Part shown: positions 12,360-21,945 of the stretch, in pieces | Layout of the letters: every line of letters starts with the position of its first letter | Numbering within the stretch: position 1 is the stretch's first letter | From: Morinoia aosen | Taxonomy: Eukaryota > Arthropoda > Malacostraca > Amphipoda > Talitridae | Assembly: GCA_030386875.1 (NCBI GenBank) | Contig: CM059576.1 | Coordinates: forward strand, 63,363,581 to 63,427,580 | Length of the DNA: 64,000 bases | Direction: 5' to 3' | Position numbers and translations under genes: made by a program | Notes under the pieces: model-generated | Databases searched by the model: none | What the model saw: only the letters and a program-made list of their open reading frames with translations | What the model was told of the DNA's origin: nothing

Positions 12360-13273
12360 ATATTCCAGAGAGGACCACGATAGCCGTTGCATCCATTCTT
12401 GCGTATGTGATTGCTGCTAGCACATTTATGTTCGAAGCAATGCTTTCCAGCAATATTATCTATTCGTCTCAGTCAGAAATCGCCGTCCCTATTCCTTTCC
12501 TGCTCATACAGTTATTAGTGAGCATTGCAATAGTTTCAAATATTAATTTAAATTTTCTTATTTGAATACTGTCCAGAAAACTCAAAGGACTTACGTATTT
12601 TGAAATCAGTTGTTATTTTTACCGATCAACCACTGCTGAACAATGATGGATGTTCTGAAAATTATTTTATGACACCAAAACAGTTTATCATAGACTAGCT
12701 TATCAAGTTTGGTTCAGAAATTTACCTGTTCATATTTTGACCTCAAAAATTTACATAATTTGTTTTTACTAGATTATGTTATACATATTTTAACATTTCA
12801 TTACTGAAAGTGAAAGATTTACTGTCCAAAACTCTTGCAATGAAATTTATTTATTACCACGTTGAAACTTATTTTTAAATTAAGAGTGAGATATCGTCCA
12901 AATCATCTAGAGAGTAACGACATCTTTTAAAAAATATCAGTGTTATTACATTCCTCAGCAAATTTTCAATGAGTATGTACGAATCTCATCCTTCTTATCT
13001 AGAATCTTTAGCTCAGAATATACATGAGTAAGAAACCGATGAATGTCAGCGGCATACATCTCTTAATTCTTCTTTACCAGTGAACTGATCTAAACCAAAA
13101 TTTTAATTGAAACATCTGGTATGTAATTTTGCCATTCACTTACACTAACATTGTGTGCATTTTCACGATTCAAAATTTTCATCTATCAACCTCATGCAGA
13201 AGAAAGCACAACAACGTGATACATGGTCAACAGTCATTACATTTGCAAAATACATCAGGAAGTAACCGCTCAC
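12360..13273. other. AT-rich, no gene seen
   Basis: The ORF at 12335-12565 (plus) is hydrophobic and partly overlaps the Penelope remnant. It has no recognisable family and is not called. The remainder shows no coding island. Confidence 0.4.
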
Positions 13274-13489
13274 CTTTTACTACGAGGGGAAAGAGTAACA
13301 ACCGTTCGAAGCACGTCCTCCCATGTACCTGGGTGTTCATGCTTGACTAAAAGCCTGGGGGCCGGCTGTGCGGGCAGCGGCGTTATGCTGTTGCCCTCTT
13401 CTCCAGCAGGAAACAGGGGTGCAGTCGCCACTGGAAAGATGGACAAACCAATCTTAGGTGATCGAACCGGCCGAGCCACGCTAGAAGAG
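13274..13489 (-). CDS. Internal exon candidate of minus-strand gene (exon A)
   Basis: This 216-bp island is clearly richer in G+C than its surroundings. It lies between acceptor TGACTTTTTGAAG and donor AAAAG|GTGAGC. The open frame encodes about 71 residues of low-complexity, Pro/Ala-rich and probably disordered sequence (ITPLPAQPAPRLLVKHEHPG) with a more ordered end (TWEDVLRTVV). It ends in phase 2, which fits the next exon at 10037-9809. It could be an internal region of a regulatory or scaffold protein, but no domain is identifiable. Confidence 0.45.
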
Positions 13490-14081
13490 CTTCAAAAAGT
13501 CAAAAACAAGCAGGTGCATTTCGCCATCATTTTTGGAATTGAGGGGGCTTAGACCTAACCAACACTGTCAAGTATTAATAATGCTGATAAATAGTTAACG
13601 TTGATAAATGGTTGGTGGATATGATCACATTTGAATAATATATGCTGGCCTCGAGTTGTTGAACGAAAATTAAATAATAAAACTCCCCGATGCTCAATAC
13701 TGCAACAAATTATGCGAATACAACGGTCATCTTCAGCCGTTGAAACTTAACTGCCCTTTTTCAACGGTGATTGAAAATATTGATGTTGTAAAAAAGTCAA
13801 TGATTCAGTTTTACATCCAAAAAAATATAATTATTTATCTTATGTTCATTCTAGCATGAAGGAGAAAATGAATAAATTAAATGGTGCAGATAAATCATAG
13901 AGATCACAACTAACGCAAGTCAAGAATTACATGATGTCCATATAGTTTCTCAACCATTTAAAAATATATTTCAAATAGCACTGAAAAAATCTTTAATTGA
14001 GATTTGTTTTCTTGTATTTTGCGTTTATTGAAGTTTTTTAACAAACTTCTACATGAACAACATTAGTAGCACGAAACACAT
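13490..14081. other. AT-rich, no gene seen
   Basis: No ORF or exon candidates. The start of the decayed mariner-like copy is somewhere near 14040-14090 but its terminus could not be fixed. Confidence 0.4.
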
Positions 14082-14501
14082 TAAAACGGTACTGGATTTC
14101 TTGTCCTGTTCGCCGTAGCATAGCCTCATCAATTGGTCCATTTTTCTTCAACGATACATCAAGTACTGCAAATGCTTGCCTTTTAACTGAATATGTTGCA
14201 CCACAACTGAATGGCCTTCAATCAACTATCATTTTTCACCAAGACAGTGCACCACCACATTGGGGACTGCACGTTCGGGGGTTCCTCGCTCAAACATTTC
14301 CAGACTGGCAGATTGGAAGGGATGGGCTAATTCCTTAATTCCTTGGCCACCACTTTTCCCAGATATCACTCCCCTTGACTTCCTTCTATGGAGCTATGTT
14401 TAAGATATCGTGTATCGAACAAAAAGACGGCACATTAAACCTAAAGCAAAAGATCTCTGATGTCATCGTCACAATTGATGAGGCTTTGCCACAGCGAACA
14501 T
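14082..14501 (+). pseudogene. Mariner-like transposase remnant, left part (split by the BEL insertion)
   Basis: Decayed plus-strand coding sequence carries typical landmarks of an IS630-Tc1-mariner transposase: SIGPFFF, FHQDSAPPHWGLHVRGFL (the second catalytic aspartate region) and ITPLDFLLWSYV (the third acidic residue region). Stops and frame changes show it is dead. The sequence is interrupted at AACAT (14497-14501), the target duplication of the BEL element. It resumes after that element at 23249 with the expected C-terminal end. The N-terminal half is not recognisable. Confidence 0.7.
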
Positions 14502-15782
14502 TAACGAAAATCACGTTTGGCGGGTAATGACAAAACAGGAGATGGAATTGGTTTATTATCTCGCATCGTAAGTTTGGATGCAGCAATTTGATCGAGAACA
14601 ATTACTAAAGATGAATAAACACACATTTCGACCAGGTAAATAAATAATAAAAGTCGATGAAAACGGAAGGACTGTCGCCCCGTAGAGAGTGACGGGGACA
14701 ACGTCGCGTCACCTTCCGTCTACCCGCCAAGGACTCGTTCAATGAGAAGCAAGTAACCATCTGTTGAACACAAAAACCGTACTCGTTACTACTAAATTAC
14801 GAAGAATGCTGCGATCAGGCAAAAGGTTAGGAGATACCTATCTTCAACCTATTTTAGAACGAACTAACCGAAGTCAATTACTATCAATTATCAGTTACTA
14901 TCAATTATCAGTTACTATCAATTATCAGTTGATATCATTTATCCGTTACTATCCATTATCAATTACTATCAATTACTTAAACCGTATTTGTCCAGGCTTC
15001 TCATCTTTATTTTTCCGCAGGCTGTGCAGCTAACCCCATGTCTCGGAAAAACCTCGTCACTGACATTCACACGACGACATAAATGTGTGACTTACGGCGT
15101 TAGTATCGGAGAAGGGCCTGCGTCTTGGGTCCAATGAAACTCCCAGGGTGAGGCGTCTACTGATGTCCATGACGTCCCAGTCTCACGGGCGTCTACGGAA
15201 GTCCATGATGTCCATGATGTCCCAGTCTCCCGGGCGTCTACGGAAGTCCATGATGTCCATGATGTCCCAGTCTCCCGGGCGTCGGCCGCCGCAGTCTACT
15301 CGGTTGTTGCGGCCATAATTAATGAATCTTGGTTTGCATCAATCAAATGTCATGACGAAGAAGAAAATAGAAAATTACGATGATCACCACGATGAAACCA
15401 CTGATCGGCTACGGTGAAGAGCACCACGATGAAAAGCACCACGATGAACTATTGCCGATCCCCCGGCAAAGCACTGCCTCGAAACTACAGCAGTGTAGGG
15501 ACTTCATCACAGTCCTAGTGAAGCACGAGCAGCATGATCAGCACCGCTTTCCTCAGGAACCAGAAAATAATAGCGACCCCTCCTTCCTCTTCCATCGCCG
15601 CCGTTCACAGCTTGCGTTCCATTCTGTAGCTCAAGAATTTGTAATGAATGGAACACAATGATAGAGCGCAATAAACATCACAATTTATGGAATCGATAGA
15701 ATGCAGTGACGAATAAATAAAATTTAATTTCCCTGTGATTTTTATTATCAAAATTCATTAAATAAATAAGGAATTTTCTACA
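14502..15782 (-). repeat. 3' LTR of the BEL element
   Basis: This 1281-bp LTR reads TGTAGAAAAT...TTTTCGTTA on the minus strand. It is almost identical to 21946-23243. It contains a short tandem array (14874-14976, unit AGTTACTATCAATTATC and variants) with one unit fewer than the 5' LTR. It also contains a GC-rich block with repeated GTCCATGATGTCC words at about 15160-15290. No canonical polypurine tract was seen just inside it. Confidence 0.9.
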
Positions 15783-16135
15783 CTGCGGCCACGGGGATTC
15801 GGATTTCCTGGCAACACTTTGCGAAAAATCCGAATTAGATTCTAAACAGAATTCTAACTAAGTCTTACATGTCTTAACAATCCCCACATTAATTACTTAA
15901 CTACGATTAAGTTCCTTATTCTACATGTAAGTTTATATAAGGATACTAATCTACTTAGTACAATAACTAACCTGAGAAACAAAGATAAGACCGTCCACCT
16001 CAACCCGAACTTTTTCGAACGAGGAACGATCTCTTCTCAAATCTTTAATCTTAACCCACATCGACAAAGAACAACAAAGGAACAACTACAACCCAGCAAA
16101 CCAACAATAGGCCGAGAAAGTTGTTCAACAAATTA
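15783..16135. other. Untranslated stretch inside BEL element
   Basis: This sequence lies between the integrase stop and the 3' LTR. It is AT-rich, with no further ORF such as an env gene. The bases next to the LTR (minus strand ...CCGTGGCCGCAG) are not a clear polypurine tract. Confidence 0.6.
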
Positions 16136-18142
16136 TCAAACCAGGCCCGCCTTTTGCAGGTCCCTTGCTTTCTTTTCGCCACGTACTGCAGCAAACCTTT
16201 GTGGTCGTCCGAGTTTATGGTGAGAATCGGAATCTGCAGACGTAGTACAGTCAAAAGAAGAGTCCGTTCTATTAGGAGTGAAAAGAGGAATTACTGAAGT
16301 GACATGTCTCTTCACTGACTCTCCCGTGTTCCCTTTCTTTGCGACAACGTTAGTGACTTCACCCAGCTCGTTGTAGATGGCTTTTGTAACCACCGCCATC
16401 GGAAAATGGCTGGACTTGAGCATTGGGTCTTTGAGCAAAATGATATCTCCGACGCTTAGGAGTCGGTGAGGAACCGGTTTATACCGTTGTGGGGCATTGG
16501 CAGCCTGCTGGATTAGTGTTTGGTGAAATTCGTCAGTGTAAATTTTAATTAGGTCTGTTCTTACTTTACGTAGTTTGGCAAATTGCTTTCTTAGTGCATC
16601 CTCTGATCCCAACTTCTTATTCCAATCAGGATCAGCGTCTGGGTCAGGTTGTAATGCTGGAAACAAGTTCAAAGATAGCAAATCCCTACCTTTGCACAGC
16701 AGCTCCGGCGTAATAACAGCTGGAGCGGAAGAACAGTCTTCGTCCCGCAGAGCTTCTTTGAAAGCGATTGGCCTCTTGTTGACTATGTGGATAATTTGCT
16801 GTACTAACAATTCAAAATCACGGTACAACAATATTTTATTACGGATTGACCCGAAAATTAACCTCTTGACGAACTTCACACAAATTTCAACTAAGGAGCC
16901 CAGAGAACTGTTCCCTTTAAAGTAATGTTCAAATTTGAATCTACCCACTCCGTTTTCAGCGAGGTAGGCGTGAGTATCACAGTTATCTAGGAAATTCCTA
17001 ATTATGTCTGCCCCAGCCGTAATTTGAGACCCCAAGTCGGAGAAAACTAAGTTGGGTAATCCTTCCTGATATACATGAATTTGTAGGGCTCTTAGAAAGC
17101 TTCCCACGGTCATGTCAGGACAGATGATCAAATTTATGGACCGGCTCCAAAGGCAAGTGACGCAGAGAAGCCACAATTTTTCTTTCGAGTCATTTTGCCT
17201 AACTACGAATGGCCCCAAGTAATCGAGAAAAACAAAGCGGAATGGCACGGATGGCGGCTCGGCTCGGAAACTACGGTAAGAACTCTGGTTTATTTTTACA
17301 GGTCGAGCATTTAATCGCCTGCAGATTATGCAACTCTTGAGTATTTGTTTGACAATAGAAAAAAAATGAGTCGTAAAAAATTGCTTTCGAAGATGAGATA
17401 GAATAGTGTAGCAGCCCGCATGTGCCAAACGTTCGTGCGCATCTCTAATGATCATAGTTGTTAACGGGCTGTCCTTTGCCAACAGAATTGGGAAGGCGAA
17501 TTGCTTGTCATTTTTCCATCTGTCAAACTTGCTCTTGACCTTGAGCAAGCCATCAGTACTGTCAAGAAAGACATTAAGTTTAGAGACCAGAGGAGGTATT
17601 TCTTTCAGCTTCCAGTTCCCTGATTTGAAAAAAACAAACAGCTCTGGGAAGAATTTCCTCTGGTCAGCCCCAACAACTAGCTCAAGGGCCTTTTTGTAGA
17701 GCTTACAGTCATCATTGATATTTTGAATATGAGAAAATTTGTTTGGATTACTGACTTTGACCTTTGTCTTCAACTTGTCTATGAAAGTCAAAACCAATTG
17801 ATAGACCTTCACCAGCTTAGCCAGGCTACTAAACCTGTCCGAAGCAAGAAGTTCTGAAGGCTGGCTAGTAATAGACGCTTGGTATTCTATGCAAGAATTA
17901 CCTTCGAGAGGCAGGTTAGGCACGGTTATTGAGAGATCAGACGGAACTCTCTGAGGATCCCTCAAGAACTCCGGCCCTTCCAGATAACAACTTTTACTAA
18001 GCTTGGGAAAACTTAGACATCTTGAAATGCAATCGGCAGGATTATCGTTAGTCGCTACAAAATCGAAATTAATTGGAAATTTCTGACACTGTCGTTCAAT
18101 GAAGTTCAATCGGTTCTGCGTGAATACAGATAATTTCTGCAT
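16136..18142 (-). CDS. BEL integrase and C-terminal part of pol (frame-shifted fragment)
   Basis: This 668-codon ORF starts inside the RNase H/integrase linker. It carries the Pao-type zinc-binding region (HERLAHAG ... CIICRRLN) and an integrase core with FLDYLGPF and VFSDLGSQ as the first two acidic motifs. A conserved glutamate follows in SSLGSLVEICVK. The C-terminal domain (LSVGDIILLKD) is also present. In this family the second motif is normally SDNG, so the SDLG here is unusual. The ORF is one frame off the RT ORF that ends at 18147, so an indel at about 18145-18165 separates them. The Met at 18142 is therefore unlikely to be a native start. Confidence 0.85.
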   Translation of the reverse strand: MQKLSVFTQNRLNFIERQCQKFPINFDFVATNDNPADCISRCLSFPKLSKSCYLEGPEFLRDPQRVPSDLSITVPNLPLEGNSCIEYQASITSQPSELLASDRFSSLAKLVKVYQLVLTFIDKLKTKVKVSNPNKFSHIQNINDDCKLYKKALELVVGADQRKFFPELFVFFKSGNWKLKEIPPLVSKLNVFLDSTDGLLKVKSKFDRWKNDKQFAFPILLAKDSPLTTMIIRDAHERLAHAGCYTILSHLRKQFFTTHFFSIVKQILKSCIICRRLNARPVKINQSSYRSFRAEPPSVPFRFVFLDYLGPFVVRQNDSKEKLWLLCVTCLWSRSINLIICPDMTVGSFLRALQIHVYQEGLPNLVFSDLGSQITAGADIIRNFLDNCDTHAYLAENGVGRFKFEHYFKGNSSLGSLVEICVKFVKRLIFGSIRNKILLYRDFELLVQQIIHIVNKRPIAFKEALRDEDCSSAPAVITPELLCKGRDLLSLNLFPALQPDPDADPDWNKKLGSEDALRKQFAKLRKVRTDLIKIYTDEFHQTLIQQAANAPQRYKPVPHRLLSVGDIILLKDPMLKSSHFPMAVVTKAIYNELGEVTNVVAKKGNTGESVKRHVTSVIPLFTPNRTDSSFDCTTSADSDSHHKLGRPQRFAAVRGEKKARDLQKAGLV

Positions 18143-18146
18143 TTTG

Positions 18147-19736
18147 TTAAATTTGAGTTTGTGAATTTAGCCAGTGCAGAGAAATGGAGCTGTCGGTGAA
18201 CAAGCGTAGCCCAACTATGTTAATTGGGACTACGCATGAAGGACCAGAAAGTTCCTCCTTCAAGTCAGACAGCATTTCCACTCCCAACGTGATGGCTTGT
18301 AGCTCTAAAGTGGGAATAGTTTTGAGCTCCAATTGTTTATTCACTAACCTGTTGCTGGCCATTACAAAATGAATGCTACTAGTGGTCAAGTTCCTCAGAT
18401 ACACCACTGCCGCGTAGATCCTCTTGCTGGCGTCAGTGAACGCGATGAGCTCGTATTCGTCCGTCCGATTGCCCACAAATCGGTCGACTTCAATTGGTGA
18501 CCCCTTGTTGGCCTGCCGAGCGAGGTTTCGCCACTCCTTCTTCTGACGATCATCGAGAATGGAGTCCCAGGTTAGTTCCTTGTCGACCTGTAATTGATGT
18601 AAGAACAACCTCGCCCTGTTGAGGCAAGGGCCTTGAAAATTGAAGGGGTCGTATTGGCTGGCGATAGTTTGAAGAATTTCGCGTTTCGTGCGTGCATTTT
18701 CGTTCAACGTAATTTTCCTGGTGGATAAAGTGTCTTTTTTTCTATTCCAGGTAAGACCCAGCAGTTTCACTTCGTCAGGAGTAGTTCCACTGTGGTCGCT
18801 GTCTATTTTGTCCTGTAGAGTTTGATCATTTGTTATTAGTTGTTGCACCTCAAAGCAATAAGGATTGAAGATTTTATCAAGACATTGGTACGCAACTTCG
18901 ACTTCCTTAGCTGACCCGGTAAATGCCCCATTATCCATGTAAATTAAGGCATACAGTTTGCGTTTAATCGTTCTGAGCTCCTCCGAATCCCCAACAGTGT
19001 CAATACACAAGATGTTGTATAATGCCAACATGAGAATAGAAGGGCTACATCGGAGACCAAAACTAAGCCGCAAGTTCCGATACGCTACTACAGAGAAATC
19101 CCTCCGTTTGACATCCTTGAAGCACAAAAACAATAACCTATTTGAATCATTTTCGTTGAGCGCGATCTGAAGAAAGGCCTTCTTCAAATCGAAGCCAAGT
19201 AGCTTCTCGCCAAACCTCAAATGAGTGATGGCAGTGGTCAATTTCTGATTCAGGTTTGGCCCTGGATGAATGGCCTGGTTATGGCTCACGCTAACCTGTT
19301 CCGAGGAGCTGCTGCGCTCACCCAAGTTCGAAAGGAACACTATTCGACACTTCGTGGTTTCCCGATCCAACCGAAATACACCCATATGGGGAAGAAAACT
19401 GTGCGAAGGATGTTCCCCCAAAAACAAAGGTAAGTTTGGTACTCGTTCTACCACTCCAGCCTTTTCCCATTCTAATACGCAATCGTTCATCATTTCTAAT
19501 TTATCGCTTGATTTTTGTTTCAGACTTAAAAGGATTTGCTTCGATAATTTATAATTGCTTCCTAGAAACTGAGAAATGTCTTCCCTCCAAGTAAGCGGCA
19601 TAACCAATCTTCCATCAGAACTACGATAGGTATTGTCCAAAACGTAGTTAACAATTTTGTCATTAGTCTCAGTCGTGTCCTCTTTGTAAGTTTCACCGTC
19701 ATAATGCAAAGATAGGTCGCACTGAATTTTGAGCAT
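18147..19736 (-). CDS. BEL reverse transcriptase and RNase H part of pol (broken)
   Basis: The ORF encodes the Pao-type RT (LGFDLKKAFLQIAL, RLSFGLRCSPSIL) and the start of RNase H (LIAFTDASKR, LFTDSSISLHWL). The catalytic box reads LIYMDNGAF. Pao elements normally have Y-x-D-D, so the second catalytic aspartate is Asn here and polymerase activity is doubtful. The frame is already open from 19847, overlapping the gag-protease ORF by 40 bases in a different frame. The Met at 19736 is therefore probably not the real start. Either a programmed frameshift or an indel links the two. The frame stops at 18147 just before the integrase. Confidence 0.85.
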   Translation of the reverse strand: MLKIQCDLSLHYDGETYKEDTTETNDKIVNYVLDNTYRSSDGRLVMPLTWREDISQFLGSNYKLSKQILLSLKQKSSDKLEMMNDCVLEWEKAGVVERVPNLPLFLGEHPSHSFLPHMGVFRLDRETTKCRIVFLSNLGERSSSSEQVSVSHNQAIHPGPNLNQKLTTAITHLRFGEKLLGFDLKKAFLQIALNENDSNRLLFLCFKDVKRRDFSVVAYRNLRLSFGLRCSPSILMLALYNILCIDTVGDSEELRTIKRKLYALIYMDNGAFTGSAKEVEVAYQCLDKIFNPYCFEVQQLITNDQTLQDKIDSDHSGTTPDEVKLLGLTWNRKKDTLSTRKITLNENARTKREILQTIASQYDPFNFQGPCLNRARLFLHQLQVDKELTWDSILDDRQKKEWRNLARQANKGSPIEVDRFVGNRTDEYELIAFTDASKRIYAAVVYLRNLTTSSIHFVMASNRLVNKQLELKTIPTLELQAITLGVEMLSDLKEELSGPSCVVPINIVGLRLFTDSSISLHWLNSQTQI

Positions 19737-19807
19737 CTCCCCTGTAGCTTGTTGAAGGTCTACTTCGTTGACTTTACCCCTACGGTCTATGACTGAAACA
19801 TTTGCTT

Positions 19808-21778
19808 CTAGCGAGATATCATTTCCACGAAGAGAAATTCCATTAACTCAGGATGTTCATTTTTCTCCCCACAGTGAGGAAAGTGCGTACCAGTCGACAA
19901 CTGAGGCGGAGGCAAAGGTCCCGGTGGCAGTTGGGAAAGATTATCTTTTAAGCGATCCAAGCTGCCGTACAAGAGAATACCGGCTGCAGTTTTGGAAATC
20001 ACTGAGACATCGGGGGACCCGAAGCTAATTTGTTCCTCTAGTAGGACGTCAGAGTCATTAATACCCAGTATTAAATCAATGTTGGAAACTTCGTCGCTGT
20101 CCCCTAGAGTCTTATCTGCCAAATCGTACCCTTTTCGTTTAAATTCTTTTACTACCTGTTGTAATCCAGGCAGCTGGAGTTTAGTTTTGAAACTTGGAAC
20201 ACAAATCGCTTTTAAAGTATGAACTTTATTTCCGAAGTACAATGGCACTGAAACTAGTTTTGTCAGGTATTGTTTAGCTTCGTTGAACCCATTTACGGTT
20301 ACTGAATAATTATGGTCAAGGATAGGCAAATTAAGCTGCTCTGCAACTGACTCGACAATGAAATGAGGTTGGCATCCAGAGTCCTTCAACGCTCTCATTC
20401 TGCGATTTAGAACAGAGCCAGTGAAAGTTGGCAAAATTGCCTCACTTCCAACACCCGTCTGAAGAGCAGACTCCGCCCACACAATTCCCGTATTTACGTT
20501 AGAATTCTGTGATGGCTTTTGTTTATCTTTCATTTTAGGAAAAGGCCCGTTCTTAGGTTTAGCATGGTTCATGCAAAGAAAGCTCATATGATCACCCTGA
20601 CAATGAAAGCAATTCTTGTTGAACTTGAACGTGCATTCAGCAGTGCTGTGATTTGCATAACCACAGCGCACACATGCCCCAAGAGATCTGAGCCGCTCAA
20701 CTTTCGACTGCGCAGTTTTATAAACTGTACAGTCCTTGGTTGTATGGGAAGAATCTTTCTTTCCTTGACTTTTAGTACAAAGGCTACAAAATGAGGTTCT
20801 GCTCTTAAAGTTAGGCTCATACCTGACATCTGCGGCCAATGTCTGAACATTATCATAATTGGTTTTTTCTTTGACAAAGGTTCCTTTTCTTACAGCGCCA
20901 CCCATTTCCTTGCATCTATCCAAGGCTTTGAAAATGTTCCCATTAATCTCTTCTAGACTAGGCTTATTTGCATTGCAAATGCTCACTAGATGCCCCTGCA
21001 AAGAGCTGTGTAAGCCAGTCCAAATAAAATACTGTAGAATAGTATCTACCTTGATATCTAAGTTGCGAAATAAGTCTTGAACCGCGCGCATTTGACTGAT
21101 GTACATGTAAGGATCTCCACTTTCGTGAAGTTTTAACTGCGATAAATTTCGTATGGCCTCGAATCTTTGCGATATGGAATCCGCGAAGGCTTCCTTCAAG
21201 AGACTTTTTGCCCCTTCATAGGATTGTTTGGAGCCCGACAATGAGTTAATAAGGGTAAGAGGCTCTGAACTTAACCGTCCTTTCAGATAGACGAATTTCT
21301 CATAATCTGAAAGTTCGTATTTATTGATAATGTGCTCAAAATCATCAAGAAAGTTTACGAGAGTTTCGCCAGACGCATTACTATACGTCGGTAATGGAAT
21401 TTCAGGAAGTTTTAATTTATTTTTACGATCACCGGAACCTGAGGGAAAAGCTTCAGCGGAACTGACCTGCTCAGGATTCAAACTCTCTTTAAGCCTCGTG
21501 ATAGTAATTAAAATCTTTTGCTCGTACAACTCGCAAGAATCCCACTCGCTATTCAGCGCACTCTCGTCTTTCGACTTTTTCCACATTGAGGCACAAATTT
21601 CATCATCAAGTTTTTTTAAGTCCTCTTTCAAACCTTCAAGAGTAGTTAAATAAGTCAATCTCTCGCTATTAGAAAGAGCAGGAAGGGAATCCCTAACTTT
21701 ATCATGAAGTCGGGTAAGACGAGCCCTCAAATGGCCTCTCGAACGGGAGGAATACTCAGTATCAGCCATTGTTAGCAC
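19808..21778 (-). CDS. BEL Gag and protease
   Basis: This 656-codon ORF begins with a charged coiled-coil-like N-terminus and a DUF1759-type gag region (residues ~130-290, LPEIPLPTYSN ... LVNFLDDFEHII). Two zinc knuckles follow: CVRCGYANHSTAEC and CFHCQGDHMSFLC, with CX2C/HX4C spacing. A Pao-type aspartic protease follows, with the active-site triad in ALKDSGCQ near residue 480. The ORF runs out in a different frame from RT at 19808. An upstream leader of about 170 bases separates it from the 5' LTR. It is the best-preserved part of the element. Confidence 0.85.
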   Translation of the reverse strand: MLTMADTEYSSRSRGHLRARLTRLHDKVRDSLPALSNSERLTYLTTLEGLKEDLKKLDDEICASMWKKSKDESALNSEWDSCELYEQKILITITRLKESLNPEQVSSAEAFPSGSGDRKNKLKLPEIPLPTYSNASGETLVNFLDDFEHIINKYELSDYEKFVYLKGRLSSEPLTLINSLSGSKQSYEGAKSLLKEAFADSISQRFEAIRNLSQLKLHESGDPYMYISQMRAVQDLFRNLDIKVDTILQYFIWTGLHSSLQGHLVSICNANKPSLEEINGNIFKALDRCKEMGGAVRKGTFVKEKTNYDNVQTLAADVRYEPNFKSRTSFCSLCTKSQGKKDSSHTTKDCTVYKTAQSKVERLRSLGACVRCGYANHSTAECTFKFNKNCFHCQGDHMSFLCMNHAKPKNGPFPKMKDKQKPSQNSNVNTGIVWAESALQTGVGSEAILPTFTGSVLNRRMRALKDSGCQPHFIVESVAEQLNLPILDHNYSVTVNGFNEAKQYLTKLVSVPLYFGNKVHTLKAICVPSFKTKLQLPGLQQVVKEFKRKGYDLADKTLGDSDEVSNIDLILGINDSDVLLEEQISFGSPDVSVISKTAAGILLYGSLDRLKDNLSQLPPGPLPPPQLSTGTHFPHCGEKNEHPELMEFLFVEMISR

Positions 21779-21927
21779 GAAGCGTAAAAAATATTATGCT
21801 CTGAAATTCAAAGTATTAGACAAAGGCAAATTAGAAAAAGACAAAACGACCGACCACCCGCAAAACAAAGGACATCGGAACATACACCCCAAGGGAAAAG
21901 TTTCGGACACACCAAGATGCTACACGA

Positions 21928-21945
21928 GTCCTGTCATGGTCGCCA
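21928..21945 (-). promoter_or_regulatory. Primer binding site of the BEL element
   Basis: On the minus strand TGGCGACCATGACAGGAC begins immediately after the LTR with no spacer. A start in TGG, complementary to a tRNA 3' CCA, is the expected form for reverse-transcription priming. The priming tRNA is not identified. Confidence 0.75.

Noticed and set aside
12335-12565. Hydrophobic 76-codon plus-strand ORF
   Set aside because: It overlaps and follows the Penelope remnant in another frame; no family or initiation context.
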